Assembly (NCBI GenBank): GCA_018242605.1
Contig: JAFEBP010000005.1
Location: forward strand, 210,861-274,860
Reading direction: 5' to 3'
DNA: 64,000 nt
Source: Planctomycetota bacterium
Lineage (GTDB): Bacteria > Planctomycetota > Phycisphaerae > Phycisphaerales > UBA1924
A model generated the notes under the pieces. That model did no database searches. It was not told the origin of the DNA and saw nothing but the letters and a program-made list of their open reading frames with translations. A program made the translations under genes and the position numbers. Positions 26,375-33,541 of this stretch are shown piece after piece (within the stretch, counting starts at the first letter, position 1; the number at the start of each line of letters is the position of its first letter).

Positions 26375-26390
26375 TGCAATTCCCGTACCA
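26375..26390 (-). promoter_or_regulatory. Sigma-54 promoter for tetraheme cytochrome B
   Basis: Minus-strand TGGTACGGGAATTGCA: GG-N10-GC with a perfect TTGCA at -12 and one deviation (T for C) at -24. It lies about 102 bases upstream of the gene, nearly the same offset as for copy A. Confidence 0.72.
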
Positions 26391-26405
26391 ATCAATGATC
26401 TGAAG

Positions 26406-26461
26406 AAAAACGCTCAGAAAACGTGATTTACAGGCCCTACAGGTCATCCAGGGCGTTTTTT
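26406..26461 (+). other. Terminator-like structure with no gene upstream
   Basis: Alternative stems AAAAACGC / GCGTTTTT (outer) and GCCCT / AGGGC (inner), ending in a T run on the plus strand. It lies in the 303-base gap between the tetraheme B promoter and the hexaheme gene, where no plus-strand gene precedes it. It could end a small RNA or insulate the hexaheme gene. The rest of this gap shows nothing else firm. Confidence 0.3.
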
Positions 26462-26576
26462 CTCCCGGCGTTGAGAATTCGCCACGTTCGGATTTCCCGG
26501 CACGGAAACCATTTCGGAATCCCAAGTCATGTTGTTCCCCTCCCGATACACGTTCCGGTGAGAGTGGGGAACAAAC

Positions 26577-27431
26577 ATGGGCCGAATAAAAAAAGTGGGG
26601 CCCCAACGCCCTATTGAATTGCGAACTCGGCAGTGGTGGGCCCAAGGCCTGCCCAGTCTGATCAGCGCCGCCGCCGCGGCGGTGACACTCCTCTTTGGAT
26701 TCGCCAATCCCCTTCAACAGTTCGTCCACGCTGCCCGCCCGCAACCCGCGGTAGGCGGATCCTCGTCCGACAATGGGTCGAGGATCGTTCAGCGTTGCGA
26801 TTCCTGCCACCAGTTTGAGCCCGGATTCTCTCACCCAACCGACATCGTCCCTCGGATGAACGTCCCGGGAGCTCTCCCTCTCGAAAATGGGAAGCTCACA
26901 TGCTTGACATGCCATTCATCCGCGGCGGAGCAGTCGCACGGTGACGTCCGAAACGCACGCAATCCGATGCTGCGACCGGGACTCGACGCCTTCAACGCGT
27001 GCTCGGCGTGCCACGGCAATGCTCGGCCCAGGGGCGGATCATTCCACGCCTCCGAGGTCATCGGCGCACACCTGAAACCCAGCAGTTTCGGGACCACGGG
27101 AGGCACCAGCTTCGACAGCGAGACCAAGACCTGCGTCTCCTGCCATGACGGAACGATCGCCAAGGATGCCGGCGGGCACAATCTCGGGTCGGAGTTGAGC
27201 ATTCGTGGAACCGCAGACCATCCGATGGGCACCCCCTATCGATCCAAGCCGGCATCCGCCGAATCCGATGAAATTCGGCTCGTGCCCATGGGAGCTCTGG
27301 ATCGTCGCGTGCGACTCTTCAACAAGTCGGTTGGTTGCGGATCGTGCCACAGCGTCTACTCGGGCCGCGAGAACCTGTTGGTAAAGTCAAACGTCCGAAG
27401 CGCGCTATGCCTCTCCTGCCACATTGAGTAA
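26577..27431 (+). CDS. Membrane-anchored or exported hexaheme cytochrome c
   Basis: 284 residues. A basic N-terminus precedes one hydrophobic segment (about 27-48), which may be an uncleaved anchor because no clear cleavage site follows. Six CXXCH motifs: CDSCH, CLTCH, CSACH, CVSCH, CGSCH and CLSCH, the last two residues from the end. The C-terminal half matches the tetraheme family (CVSCHDGTIAKD, then ADHPMG, then CGSCHSVYS, then SALCLSCHIE), while the N-terminal heme pair is additional. It is transcribed away from the tetraheme genes. I could not find a good -24/-12 site in front of it. Likely another periplasmic carrier of the same chain. Confidence 0.83.
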   Translation: MGRIKKVGPQRPIELRTRQWWAQGLPSLISAAAAAVTLLFGFANPLQQFVHAARPQPAVGGSSSDNGSRIVQRCDSCHQFEPGFSHPTDIVPRMNVPGALPLENGKLTCLTCHSSAAEQSHGDVRNARNPMLRPGLDAFNACSACHGNARPRGGSFHASEVIGAHLKPSSFGTTGGTSFDSETKTCVSCHDGTIAKDAGGHNLGSELSIRGTADHPMGTPYRSKPASAESDEIRLVPMGALDRRVRLFNKSVGCGSCHSVYSGRENLLVKSNVRSALCLSCHIE

Positions 27432-27588
27432 CCGCGCGGAATGCACTCCCACCTTCGGGAATCGCAACCGGTCGATTATCTCAACCTCTAGAACCCCTCA
27501 AAGGTTCAAGACAGCGACCGAACGTGTCGCTTGCTGACCGATCGTGACAATCTCCGACTCCTGCGCTCATGCCACCGGGTACCTTCTA

Positions 27589-27604
27589 TGGCACTCGGCT
27601 TGCA
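27589..27604 (+). promoter_or_regulatory. Sigma-54 promoter for the ccm operon
   Basis: TGGCACTCGGCTTGCA: perfect TGGCAC and TTGCA with GG-N10-GC spacing. The ATG of ccmE is 26 bases downstream, so the leader would be only about 15 bases. The preceding 157 bases after the hexaheme stop hold no gene. Confidence 0.8.
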
Positions 27605-27629
27605 TTGATTCAACGATGCAGGGTGTACG

Positions 27630-28040
27630 ATGCCGATCGTGAAACTGAAACACGTGGCTGCACTAACGGTAATTGCCTGTGCGCTCGGGTATCTCGGGGC
27701 CGCAGGCTATCGCTCCGGATTGGTGTACTACGTAGGAGTCGAAGATCTCCTAACGCAAACCGATCGGGATGGCCGGCGTGTTCGTGTCTTCGGAACGGTT
27801 GGAACGCAAACGGAGCGGGCGGGTGCGTCGGATGGAGAGATCCGTTTCGAACTTCGCGGCGCTCAGAAGTTCGTTCCGGTCGTCTATCACGGCGCTGTTC
27901 CCGACGGATTCGCGTCCGGGCGTGAGGTGGTCGTGGAAGGAATGCTAAACGCGGAGGGATACCTCGCCGCGGATGTGCTCATGACCAAGTGCGCCAGTAA
28001 GTACCAGGGCGCCGCGTCGGCAAAGAAGGTGGGCGGATGA
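27630..28040 (+). CDS. ccmE: CcmE-type periplasmic heme chaperone (CXXXY variant)
   Basis: 136 residues: one N-terminal membrane helix, then an OB-fold domain (YYVGVEDLL, RRVRVFGTV, VVVEGMLNAEGYLAADVLMTK in pieces). CcmE receives heme from CcmC and hands it to CcmF. The heme-binding motif here is C-A-S-K-Y near residue 124, i.e. CXXXY, replacing the HXXXY of enterobacterial CcmE. Cys-type CcmE proteins are known from archaea and some delta-proteobacteria and go with a reduced Ccm set. First gene behind a sigma-54 promoter; its stop overlaps the ccmF start by 4 bases. Confidence 0.87.
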   Translation: MPIVKLKHVAALTVIACALGYLGAAGYRSGLVYYVGVEDLLTQTDRDGRRVRVFGTVGTQTERAGASDGEIRFELRGAQKFVPVVYHGAVPDGFASGREVVVEGMLNAEGYLAADVLMTKCASKYQGAASAKKVGG

Positions 28041-30070
28041 CCACCTTGGGTCCCATGTTCCTTTGGACGGCCGTGGTTCTTTCCGCGGCGGTGTTGCTTA
28101 TCGGTCTGCTTGCCTTCTCACGTCCTCATTGGTCTCGGCGACTCCGCCGCTTGGCACTGGTCCTGTGCATCCCTTGGCTGGCCGCCTTGGGGGCGTTGTT
28201 GGTGACCTTGTGCTCTCGCGATGACCGCCTCGCCTATGTCGTGGAGCACGTGGACCCCAATCTTCCGACGCACTACCGCGTGGCCGCGCTCTGGGCCGGA
28301 CAGGAAGGCAGTCTTCTTTCCTTGGCGGCACTGATTTCTCTCGTCGGTTCCGGCCTGGCGGTAACGCTCAACCGCGTCCGGCGTCGAGCGGCGGTCGTCG
28401 CGATCACGATCACAACGTCAATCGTGCTGGGCTTGGGGCTGATGCTCGTGATCGCAGCGCCTCCCTTCCGCCCCGCGCCCGAGGACCTTGAACTGGTCGG
28501 TGCCGGCCAGCAACTGCGCCATTGGGCCATGCTGATTCACCCGCCGATGATCCTCACGGGGTACGCGCTCTGCGCGGCCCCCTTTGCCATCGCGGTGGGA
28601 ACTGCTCTATGTCCTTCTCGGGGCGTGCGATGGGCGAACGCCACGAGATCATGGGCGTACGGCGCGTGGATGGTTCTGGGCGCTGGCATTTCATTGGGTG
28701 CATGGTGGGCGTACACACAGTTGGGGTGGGGGGGGTACTGGGCGTGGGATCCGGTCGAAAACGTATCGCTGTTACCCTGGCTCACCGTAACCGCGCTGAT
28801 CCACGGCATCGCCGTTTACCGGGCTCGGGGAGTGCTGGCGACGTGGACACACTCGCTCGCCCTGCTCTGCTTTGTCCTCTGCATGTTCGGCACGTTCGTC
28901 ACCAGGGGCGGCATGGTCGACTCGGTCCACTCGTTCGGGCGATCGTCGCTGGGAGCATACCTGGGTGTGCTGGTATTCTGCCTTCTGGTCTGCGGCACGC
29001 TCGCTGGAATCTACCGCGTCCGACGATTCGCATTCCGGCGTGTCCAACACGACCTGTACGCGGGAGATTGGTTGGTGCTGGCCGGAACGCTTCTGCTCAT
29101 GTTCTCCGCGGCCGCGGTGCTGGTGGGAACCGCGATCCCGATGATCGCGTCTATCGTACTCAATGGTCCCGCTTCGATCACGCGGACCTTCTACGAATCA
29201 ACCATCGGCCCCGCGTCAGTGTTTGCAGCACTGCTGCTGGCGGTCGCTCCGGTGCTGGTGAACCCCAGATGGAGTCCGGCCCGCGTTCGTGGTGAGGTCG
29301 TACTCCCCGCCGCGCTAGCGCTGGCGGCGGTCCTGATCGCAGCGGCGGCGGGAGTGCGCTCGGCGGCAATGCTGCTGCTGGTGTGGGCGTGCTTCACCGC
29401 CGCGATGTTGGCGGCGCGGGCATGGTTCCGTGCCGCCCGCGAGCACGTGCACGTCTCAGGGGTGGGGCGTGCACGTGCTTTATTGCTCGCCGTCGGCGCC
29501 AACCCACGGGCGCACGGAGGCCGGCTGGCCCATGTCGGCCTGTGCGTGCTGCTGTGCGGAGTCTGCGCCTCGAGTGTGTTGGCGTCCACGTGGGATGTCA
29601 CCCTGCACCCGGGCGAAACTCGCTCCCTGGGCTCGTGGAAGGTCACGCTCGAGCGGGTGACGCCCGAGCACGCTCCAGACTCGCTGTGTGTTCGCGCTGA
29701 TCTGTCTTTGGTCGACGCTGCTGGAACACGTCTTTTGCTAACACCACGTCGCAGACACTACGACCACGCGGAGGAGCCCGTCGGCGAAGTCGCCATCCGA
29801 AGCACGCTCATTCGAGATGTCTACGTCGGTCTGGGCTCTTGGGACGACGCGACCAACGCCGCGACGCTCCACGTTCGGGTGCTGCCCTTGGTGATGTGGA
29901 TCTGGATCGGCGCGGCTCTTGGAACCGTCGGAGGTGCGATGTGTGTGATCCCTTCGCGGCGGCGCCAACCCGGTGTGGAACTTTCGGCTTACTCCACCCC
30001 GCTCGTCGGCGATGGCTTAACCGGCGCGGCTCAGCGAGAAGCCGCTGTGATTTGGAAGGCTCAAATATGA
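28037..30070 (+). CDS. ccmF: CcmF cytochrome c heme lyase
   Basis: 677-residue polytopic inner-membrane protein with the WWD heme-handling domain WGGYWAWDPVENVSLLPW and family histidines in RHWAMLIHPPMIL and TWTHSLALL. A ~120-residue periplasmic segment near the C-terminus (after VLASTWDVTLHPGE) is followed by a last helix, as in CcmF. It accepts heme from holo-CcmE and attaches it to CXXCH thiols. The ATGA start overlaps ccmE and its own stop overlaps the next gene, so it is translationally coupled. Length is typical. No CcmH/CcmI gene is present nearby; the following unknown gene occupies that slot. Confidence 0.93.
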   Translation: MTTLGPMFLWTAVVLSAAVLLIGLLAFSRPHWSRRLRRLALVLCIPWLAALGALLVTLCSRDDRLAYVVEHVDPNLPTHYRVAALWAGQEGSLLSLAALISLVGSGLAVTLNRVRRRAAVVAITITTSIVLGLGLMLVIAAPPFRPAPEDLELVGAGQQLRHWAMLIHPPMILTGYALCAAPFAIAVGTALCPSRGVRWANATRSWAYGAWMVLGAGISLGAWWAYTQLGWGGYWAWDPVENVSLLPWLTVTALIHGIAVYRARGVLATWTHSLALLCFVLCMFGTFVTRGGMVDSVHSFGRSSLGAYLGVLVFCLLVCGTLAGIYRVRRFAFRRVQHDLYAGDWLVLAGTLLLMFSAAAVLVGTAIPMIASIVLNGPASITRTFYESTIGPASVFAALLLAVAPVLVNPRWSPARVRGEVVLPAALALAAVLIAAAAGVRSAAMLLLVWACFTAAMLAARAWFRAAREHVHVSGVGRARALLLAVGANPRAHGGRLAHVGLCVLLCGVCASSVLASTWDVTLHPGETRSLGSWKVTLERVTPEHAPDSLCVRADLSLVDAAGTRLLLTPRRRHYDHAEEPVGEVAIRSTLIRDVYVGLGSWDDATNAATLHVRVLPLVMWIWIGAALGTVGGAMCVIPSRRRQPGVELSAYSTPLVGDGLTGAAQREAAVIWKAQI

Positions 30071-31185
30071 TTCGTTCCTGCACCATCGTGTTGCTCACAG
30101 CGCTCGCCGCCTCAGTTCCGCAAGCGATGGCCGCGCCGCAGGTCATCCCGATGCCCCAGCAGCCCCCGGGAGCGGTTCAGGATGACGACGGCCTGGACCC
30201 GGCCGCGATCGAGCATCTGATGGCGGTGGGGGCGAAGGGGACGCTGGCCATCCGTGCGATCCAGGGCACCAGCGGCGCGCCGCCCGCCTCGGGCGATGAA
30301 GTTGAGTTGATCCTGGTGCATCGCAACCAGCCGATCAAGCAGATCAAGTCCCGTCTTGACGAGAACGGGATCGCCATGATCGGTGACGTGCCGATCGCGA
30401 TCGAAGTGGTGCCCGTCGTCCGGATCAAGCACGCCGGCGTGCTATATCAGGAGAACGGTCCGGCGATGAACCCACAGACGCCGCGGGCCTCGATGAACAT
30501 CACGGTGTACGAAGTCACCGACGACCAGCCCAAGTGGAAGGTCGTGGCGAGGCAGGTCATGGCGGCACGACTGCCCGCGGAAATGGACGTTGTTGAGCTC
30601 GTGACGGTCGAGAACTTGGGCGACAAGACCTGGCTCGGAAAGCCCCCGAACGAGCAAGGGCGGCGTGACACCGTAACGCTCGGTTTGCCCGAGAGAGCCG
30701 ACAACTTCAACCTCGAAGCGGGCTTTCACGGCTGGTGCTGCACCGCGTACGACGACAACCAGTTGCACATCCAAATGCCGCTCATGCCCGGCCGCATGAC
30801 GTACAAGTTTTCCTACACGGTCCCCATCGTCGACGGCCGCGCCGATCTGAAGGTATCCGCCCCGGTCGCGACCGATCTTGCCACCTTTGTCGTCCCTGAT
30901 GACGGCACGCAACTGGACACCGGCACGCTGCAGGCCGCCGGCTCCGAAACCGTTCAAGGTACGAAGCTACGCCGATTCAACGGGAACGCCGTCGCTTCTG
31001 GTCAGTCCGCCGGGCTGATGCTGGTCGGCCTGACCCCGCCCGCGGCTCCGGCCGCGGCGGCCCCGCCGCCCGCACCGCCTGTCTCAACGCCGTGGATGAT
31101 CGCCGGTGGCGCGGCGGTGGTGGTTGCCGCGGGCGGGTTCGTCGTATGGAGAAAGGCGCAGCGACGCCCCGGCTTTGGAAACTGA
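30067..31185 (+). CDS. Unknown exported protein with C-terminal anchor, inside the ccm operon
   Basis: 372 residues: a signal peptide (cleavage near AMAAPQ), a soluble extracytoplasmic region of about 310 residues, an Ala/Pro-rich hinge and one C-terminal helix (MIAGGAAVVVAAGGFVVW) ending in a basic tail. The early part (ILVHRNQPIKQIKSRLDENG) looks like a beta-sandwich carrying a carboxypeptidase-regulatory-like strand pattern. A GWCCTAY dithiol-like pair lies near residue 225. I do not recognise a family. The start overlaps the ccmF stop by ATGA and the gene sits exactly between ccmF and ccmA, so a role in cytochrome maturation, perhaps in place of CcmH/CcmG thiol handling, is a fair guess and no more. 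Confidence 0.7.
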   Translation: MIRSCTIVLLTALAASVPQAMAAPQVIPMPQQPPGAVQDDDGLDPAAIEHLMAVGAKGTLAIRAIQGTSGAPPASGDEVELILVHRNQPIKQIKSRLDENGIAMIGDVPIAIEVVPVVRIKHAGVLYQENGPAMNPQTPRASMNITVYEVTDDQPKWKVVARQVMAARLPAEMDVVELVTVENLGDKTWLGKPPNEQGRRDTVTLGLPERADNFNLEAGFHGWCCTAYDDNQLHIQMPLMPGRMTYKFSYTVPIVDGRADLKVSAPVATDLATFVVPDDGTQLDTGTLQAAGSETVQGTKLRRFNGNAVASGQSAGLMLVGLTPPAAPAAAAPPPAPPVSTPWMIAGGAAVVVAAGGFVVWRKAQRRPGFGN

Positions 31186-31213
31186 TGAGCAAGAGTCAAG
31201 CGGTCCCGATGAG

Positions 31214-31969
31214 ATGGCACTGATCACTTCCAACCTCCTGACCGACGCCGCGAAGGCCGGCCCCGCGATCCAGCCCGCGGTGGTGGCGGTGGGGCTGTCC
31301 AAGGAGATCGATGGACGCTCCGTGCTGAAATCTGTGAACCTGTCGTTGCCGCCCGGGACTTGTTGCGCATTGATGGGCGCCAACGGCGCGGGAAAAACCA
31401 CGCTCCTCAAGATACTCGCCGCCACGGACCCGCCCAGCGGCGGCAGTCTCGAGATCTTCGGCCGCCGTGCCGCACCGCGCGACGCGTTGCTGCGGCGCCG
31501 AATCGGCTTCATCGGGCACCATCCGATGCTGTACCGAGACCTGACCTGCCTTGAAAACCTCGTCCTGTTCGGTCGGCTCTACAGGCTCGAAGGCGTTCAT
31601 GAGCGTGCGGTGAGGGAACTCTCACGAGTGGGAATGGCAGAACGCGCCGATGATCGGGTTGGTTCTCTGAGCAGCGGGATGATCCAACGTGTCGCGATCG
31701 CCCGCGCCCTCGTCCACGACCCCGACCTGCTCCTGGCGGATGAACCGTTTACGGGCTTGGATTCCCGATCGGTGTCGAGGCTGGAGCGCTGTTTGCTGGA
31801 CCTTCGCGCCATGGGTCGCACCATTGTGTTCACCGATCACGCCGCTCAGCACGCCGTGGCCCTCTCGGACCGCACCGTGGTGCTCCGGCACGGCGCCAAG
31901 GTCCTCGACGCGCCGAGCATCGATCTCGCGAGCGCCGACGTGCTGCACGCCATGGAGGAGGAGCGATGA
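31214..31969 (+). CDS. ccmA: CcmA ABC-transporter ATP-binding subunit
   Basis: 251 residues with Walker A GANGAGKTT, the signature LSSGMIQRVAIARAL (LSSGM, as often in CcmA), Walker B DLLLADEPF and the switch histidine in FTDHAAQ. With CcmB and CcmC it forms the complex that uses ATP to release holo-CcmE. The chosen ATG lies 28 bases after the previous stop, with only a weak GATGAG in front. The frame is open further upstream, but that part lies inside the preceding gene. Its stop overlaps the ccmB start by ATGA. Confidence 0.88.
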   Translation: MALITSNLLTDAAKAGPAIQPAVVAVGLSKEIDGRSVLKSVNLSLPPGTCCALMGANGAGKTTLLKILAATDPPSGGSLEIFGRRAAPRDALLRRRIGFIGHHPMLYRDLTCLENLVLFGRLYRLEGVHERAVRELSRVGMAERADDRVGSLSSGMIQRVAIARALVHDPDLLLADEPFTGLDSRSVSRLERCLLDLRAMGRTIVFTDHAAQHAVALSDRTVVLRHGAKVLDAPSIDLASADVLHAMEEER

Positions 31970-32634
31970 ACGCACTGCGCGACATCGCCCTGCTCGTCGC
32001 CAAGGACCTGCGTGTCGAGGCCCGCGGCCGTTACACGCTGCCCCTTCTGTGCGTGCTCGGCATCCTGTTCGTCACGGTGCTCGGCCTGGGCCTGGCTTCA
32101 CGCGGCGATGGCGTCGGCCCCAATGCCGGCGCCGTGCTTTGGGTCGCATACCTGTTCGGCGGAGCGCTCTGCTTTGAGAAGACCATGGCGGTCGACCACC
32201 GCGACGACGCCCTCGCCGCCCTGTTGATGACGCCAATCGATCGCGGCGTGCTCTTCGTGTCCAAGTGGATCGCTAATGTGCTGCTGCTCAGCGTTGTCGC
32301 CGCGGTTGTCACCGCCGCGTCACTCCTGTTTCTTGGCCTCAAGGTCAACGCCTCCCCATCCGTGTTTATCCGTGTCACGGTCCTGGGGCTGGCGGGCTTC
32401 GCCGCAGTGGGAACACTGTTCTCGGGAGTCGTCGCCACCACCCGCATGCACGGCGGGCTCCTCGCCGCCGTGGTGTTCCCGCTGTGCCTTCCGCTGGTGC
32501 TGGCATCCGCACGCTTGCTCAACGATCCGCAGTCCATCGGAGTGTTCGGGCTCGGTGAATCAGTGCTCGTGGCGTTCGACCTGGTTTTTCTGGCCGTAGG
32601 TTGGCTCACCTTCGATCTACTTCTGGAGGCTTAG
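31966..32634 (+). CDS. ccmB: CcmB heme-exporter membrane subunit
   Basis: 222 residues with six predicted helices. It has the CcmB N-terminal pattern (LLVAKDLRVEARGRYTLP), a central FEKTMAVDHRDDALAALLMT and a Pro-containing fifth helix (PLCLPLVLASARLL). It is the membrane partner of CcmA. Start by ATGA overlap; ccmC begins 7 bases after its stop. Confidence 0.88.
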   Translation: MNALRDIALLVAKDLRVEARGRYTLPLLCVLGILFVTVLGLGLASRGDGVGPNAGAVLWVAYLFGGALCFEKTMAVDHRDDALAALLMTPIDRGVLFVSKWIANVLLLSVVAAVVTAASLLFLGLKVNASPSVFIRVTVLGLAGFAAVGTLFSGVVATTRMHGGLLAAVVFPLCLPLVLASARLLNDPQSIGVFGLGESVLVAFDLVFLAVGWLTFDLLLEA

Positions 32635-32641
32635 GCGTCAC

Positions 32642-33349
32642 ATGCTCAACCAACTCACCATAACGAACCGCTGGTATTGGGGCGCCACTATGGTCTCGCT
32701 GCTCGCCGCCCTGGCAATGACCGTGTGGTTCGCGCCCCTTGAGTCGTCGATGGGGCCGATCCAGAAGATCTTCTACCTGCACCTGCCCGCAGCGATCAAT
32801 ACGTTCATCGCCGCGTTCGTCGTCTTCGCAGCAGGCATCCGGTACCTGTGGACCAGGGACTCCCGCTGGGACCTGCTGGCCGAGTCAGCCGCACGCGTCG
32901 TGGTGTTGTACTGCGCCGTGGTGCTGGTCACGGGGATGATCTGGGCGCACGTGGCGTGGGGCCGCTGGTGGACGTGGAGCCCGAGGCTCACTTTCAGTCT
33001 CATCATGCTGCTGCTGTACGTCGTCTACTTGGCGATGCGGCCGGCCATCGAGTCCGCCCGCCGCCGAGAGGTCGTCAGCGCTGTCTACGGGCTGCTCGCT
33101 TTCCTTGACGTTCCGCTGGTCTATCTCTCCGTCAAGCTCTTGCCCGACATCCATCCCTCATCCGTTGAACTCGAGCCCGCGATGCAAGCCACCCTGGCCG
33201 TCTGGTTTGTGCCGATCTCGCTGCTCTGCGTCGGTCTCATAGCCGCGCGGTACCAGCTCGGCGCGCACGGTCAGTCTCACGCCCACCTGGATCACGAGCA
33301 CGCTCCCGCCGCGGGCTTCGTGGGCGCCGGTGGTGGAGGCCGCACATGA
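32642..33349 (+). CDS. ccmC: CcmC heme-delivery protein with altered WWD motif
   Basis: 235 residues, six helices. CcmC binds heme through two periplasmic histidines and a Trp-rich loop and loads CcmE. Histidines are in FYLHLPAA and DIHPSS. The Trp loop reads WGRWWTWSPRLT, where most CcmC proteins have W-x-WW-x-W-D-A-R-L-T, so the D-A pair is S-P here. The C-terminal 30 residues are His/Gly/Ala-rich (HGQSHAHLDHEH) and may bind metal or heme. The stop overlaps the small CcmD-like gene by ATGA. Confidence 0.88.
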   Translation: MLNQLTITNRWYWGATMVSLLAALAMTVWFAPLESSMGPIQKIFYLHLPAAINTFIAAFVVFAAGIRYLWTRDSRWDLLAESAARVVVLYCAVVLVTGMIWAHVAWGRWWTWSPRLTFSLIMLLLYVVYLAMRPAIESARRREVVSAVYGLLAFLDVPLVYLSVKLLPDIHPSSVELEPAMQATLAVWFVPISLLCVGLIAARYQLGAHGQSHAHLDHEHAPAAGFVGAGGGGRT

Positions 33350-33507
33350 AGGGCGGCGACGAAGTCCTGTTGGCGTACGTCCTTGGGCTGGGCCTCATGC
33401 TCGGATACGCGGCCCTGCTCTGGAACGCTCGCCGCCGAGCCTCCAAGCGTTCGGCGGGTGTCCCGTCAGAGGATTCCGACCGCAGTGGGAGAGAAGGATC
33501 GACTTAG
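33346..33507 (+). CDS. ccmD: CcmD-like small membrane protein
   Basis: A 53-residue protein: MKGGDEVLLAYVLGLGLMLG starts a single helix, then a basic segment (WNARRRASKR) and a polar tail. The one-helix plus positively charged cytoplasmic tail design and the position directly after ccmC (ATGA overlap) match CcmD, which helps release holo-CcmE from CcmABC. Sequence conservation in this family is low, so the call rests on topology and context. Confidence 0.75.
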   Translation: MKGGDEVLLAYVLGLGLMLGYAALLWNARRRASKRSAGVPSEDSDRSGREGST

Positions 33508-33541
33508 GCGACTTTGCGAAAACTCAAGCCCGGAGAAGCAC

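Noticed and set aside
14406..27480. A shared activator-binding palindrome (CTCCC...GGGAG type) upstream of the sigma-54 promoters
   Set aside because: Loosely similar sequences occur near 14444, 25283 and 27447, but arm length and spacing differ each time, so no common operator can be claimed.
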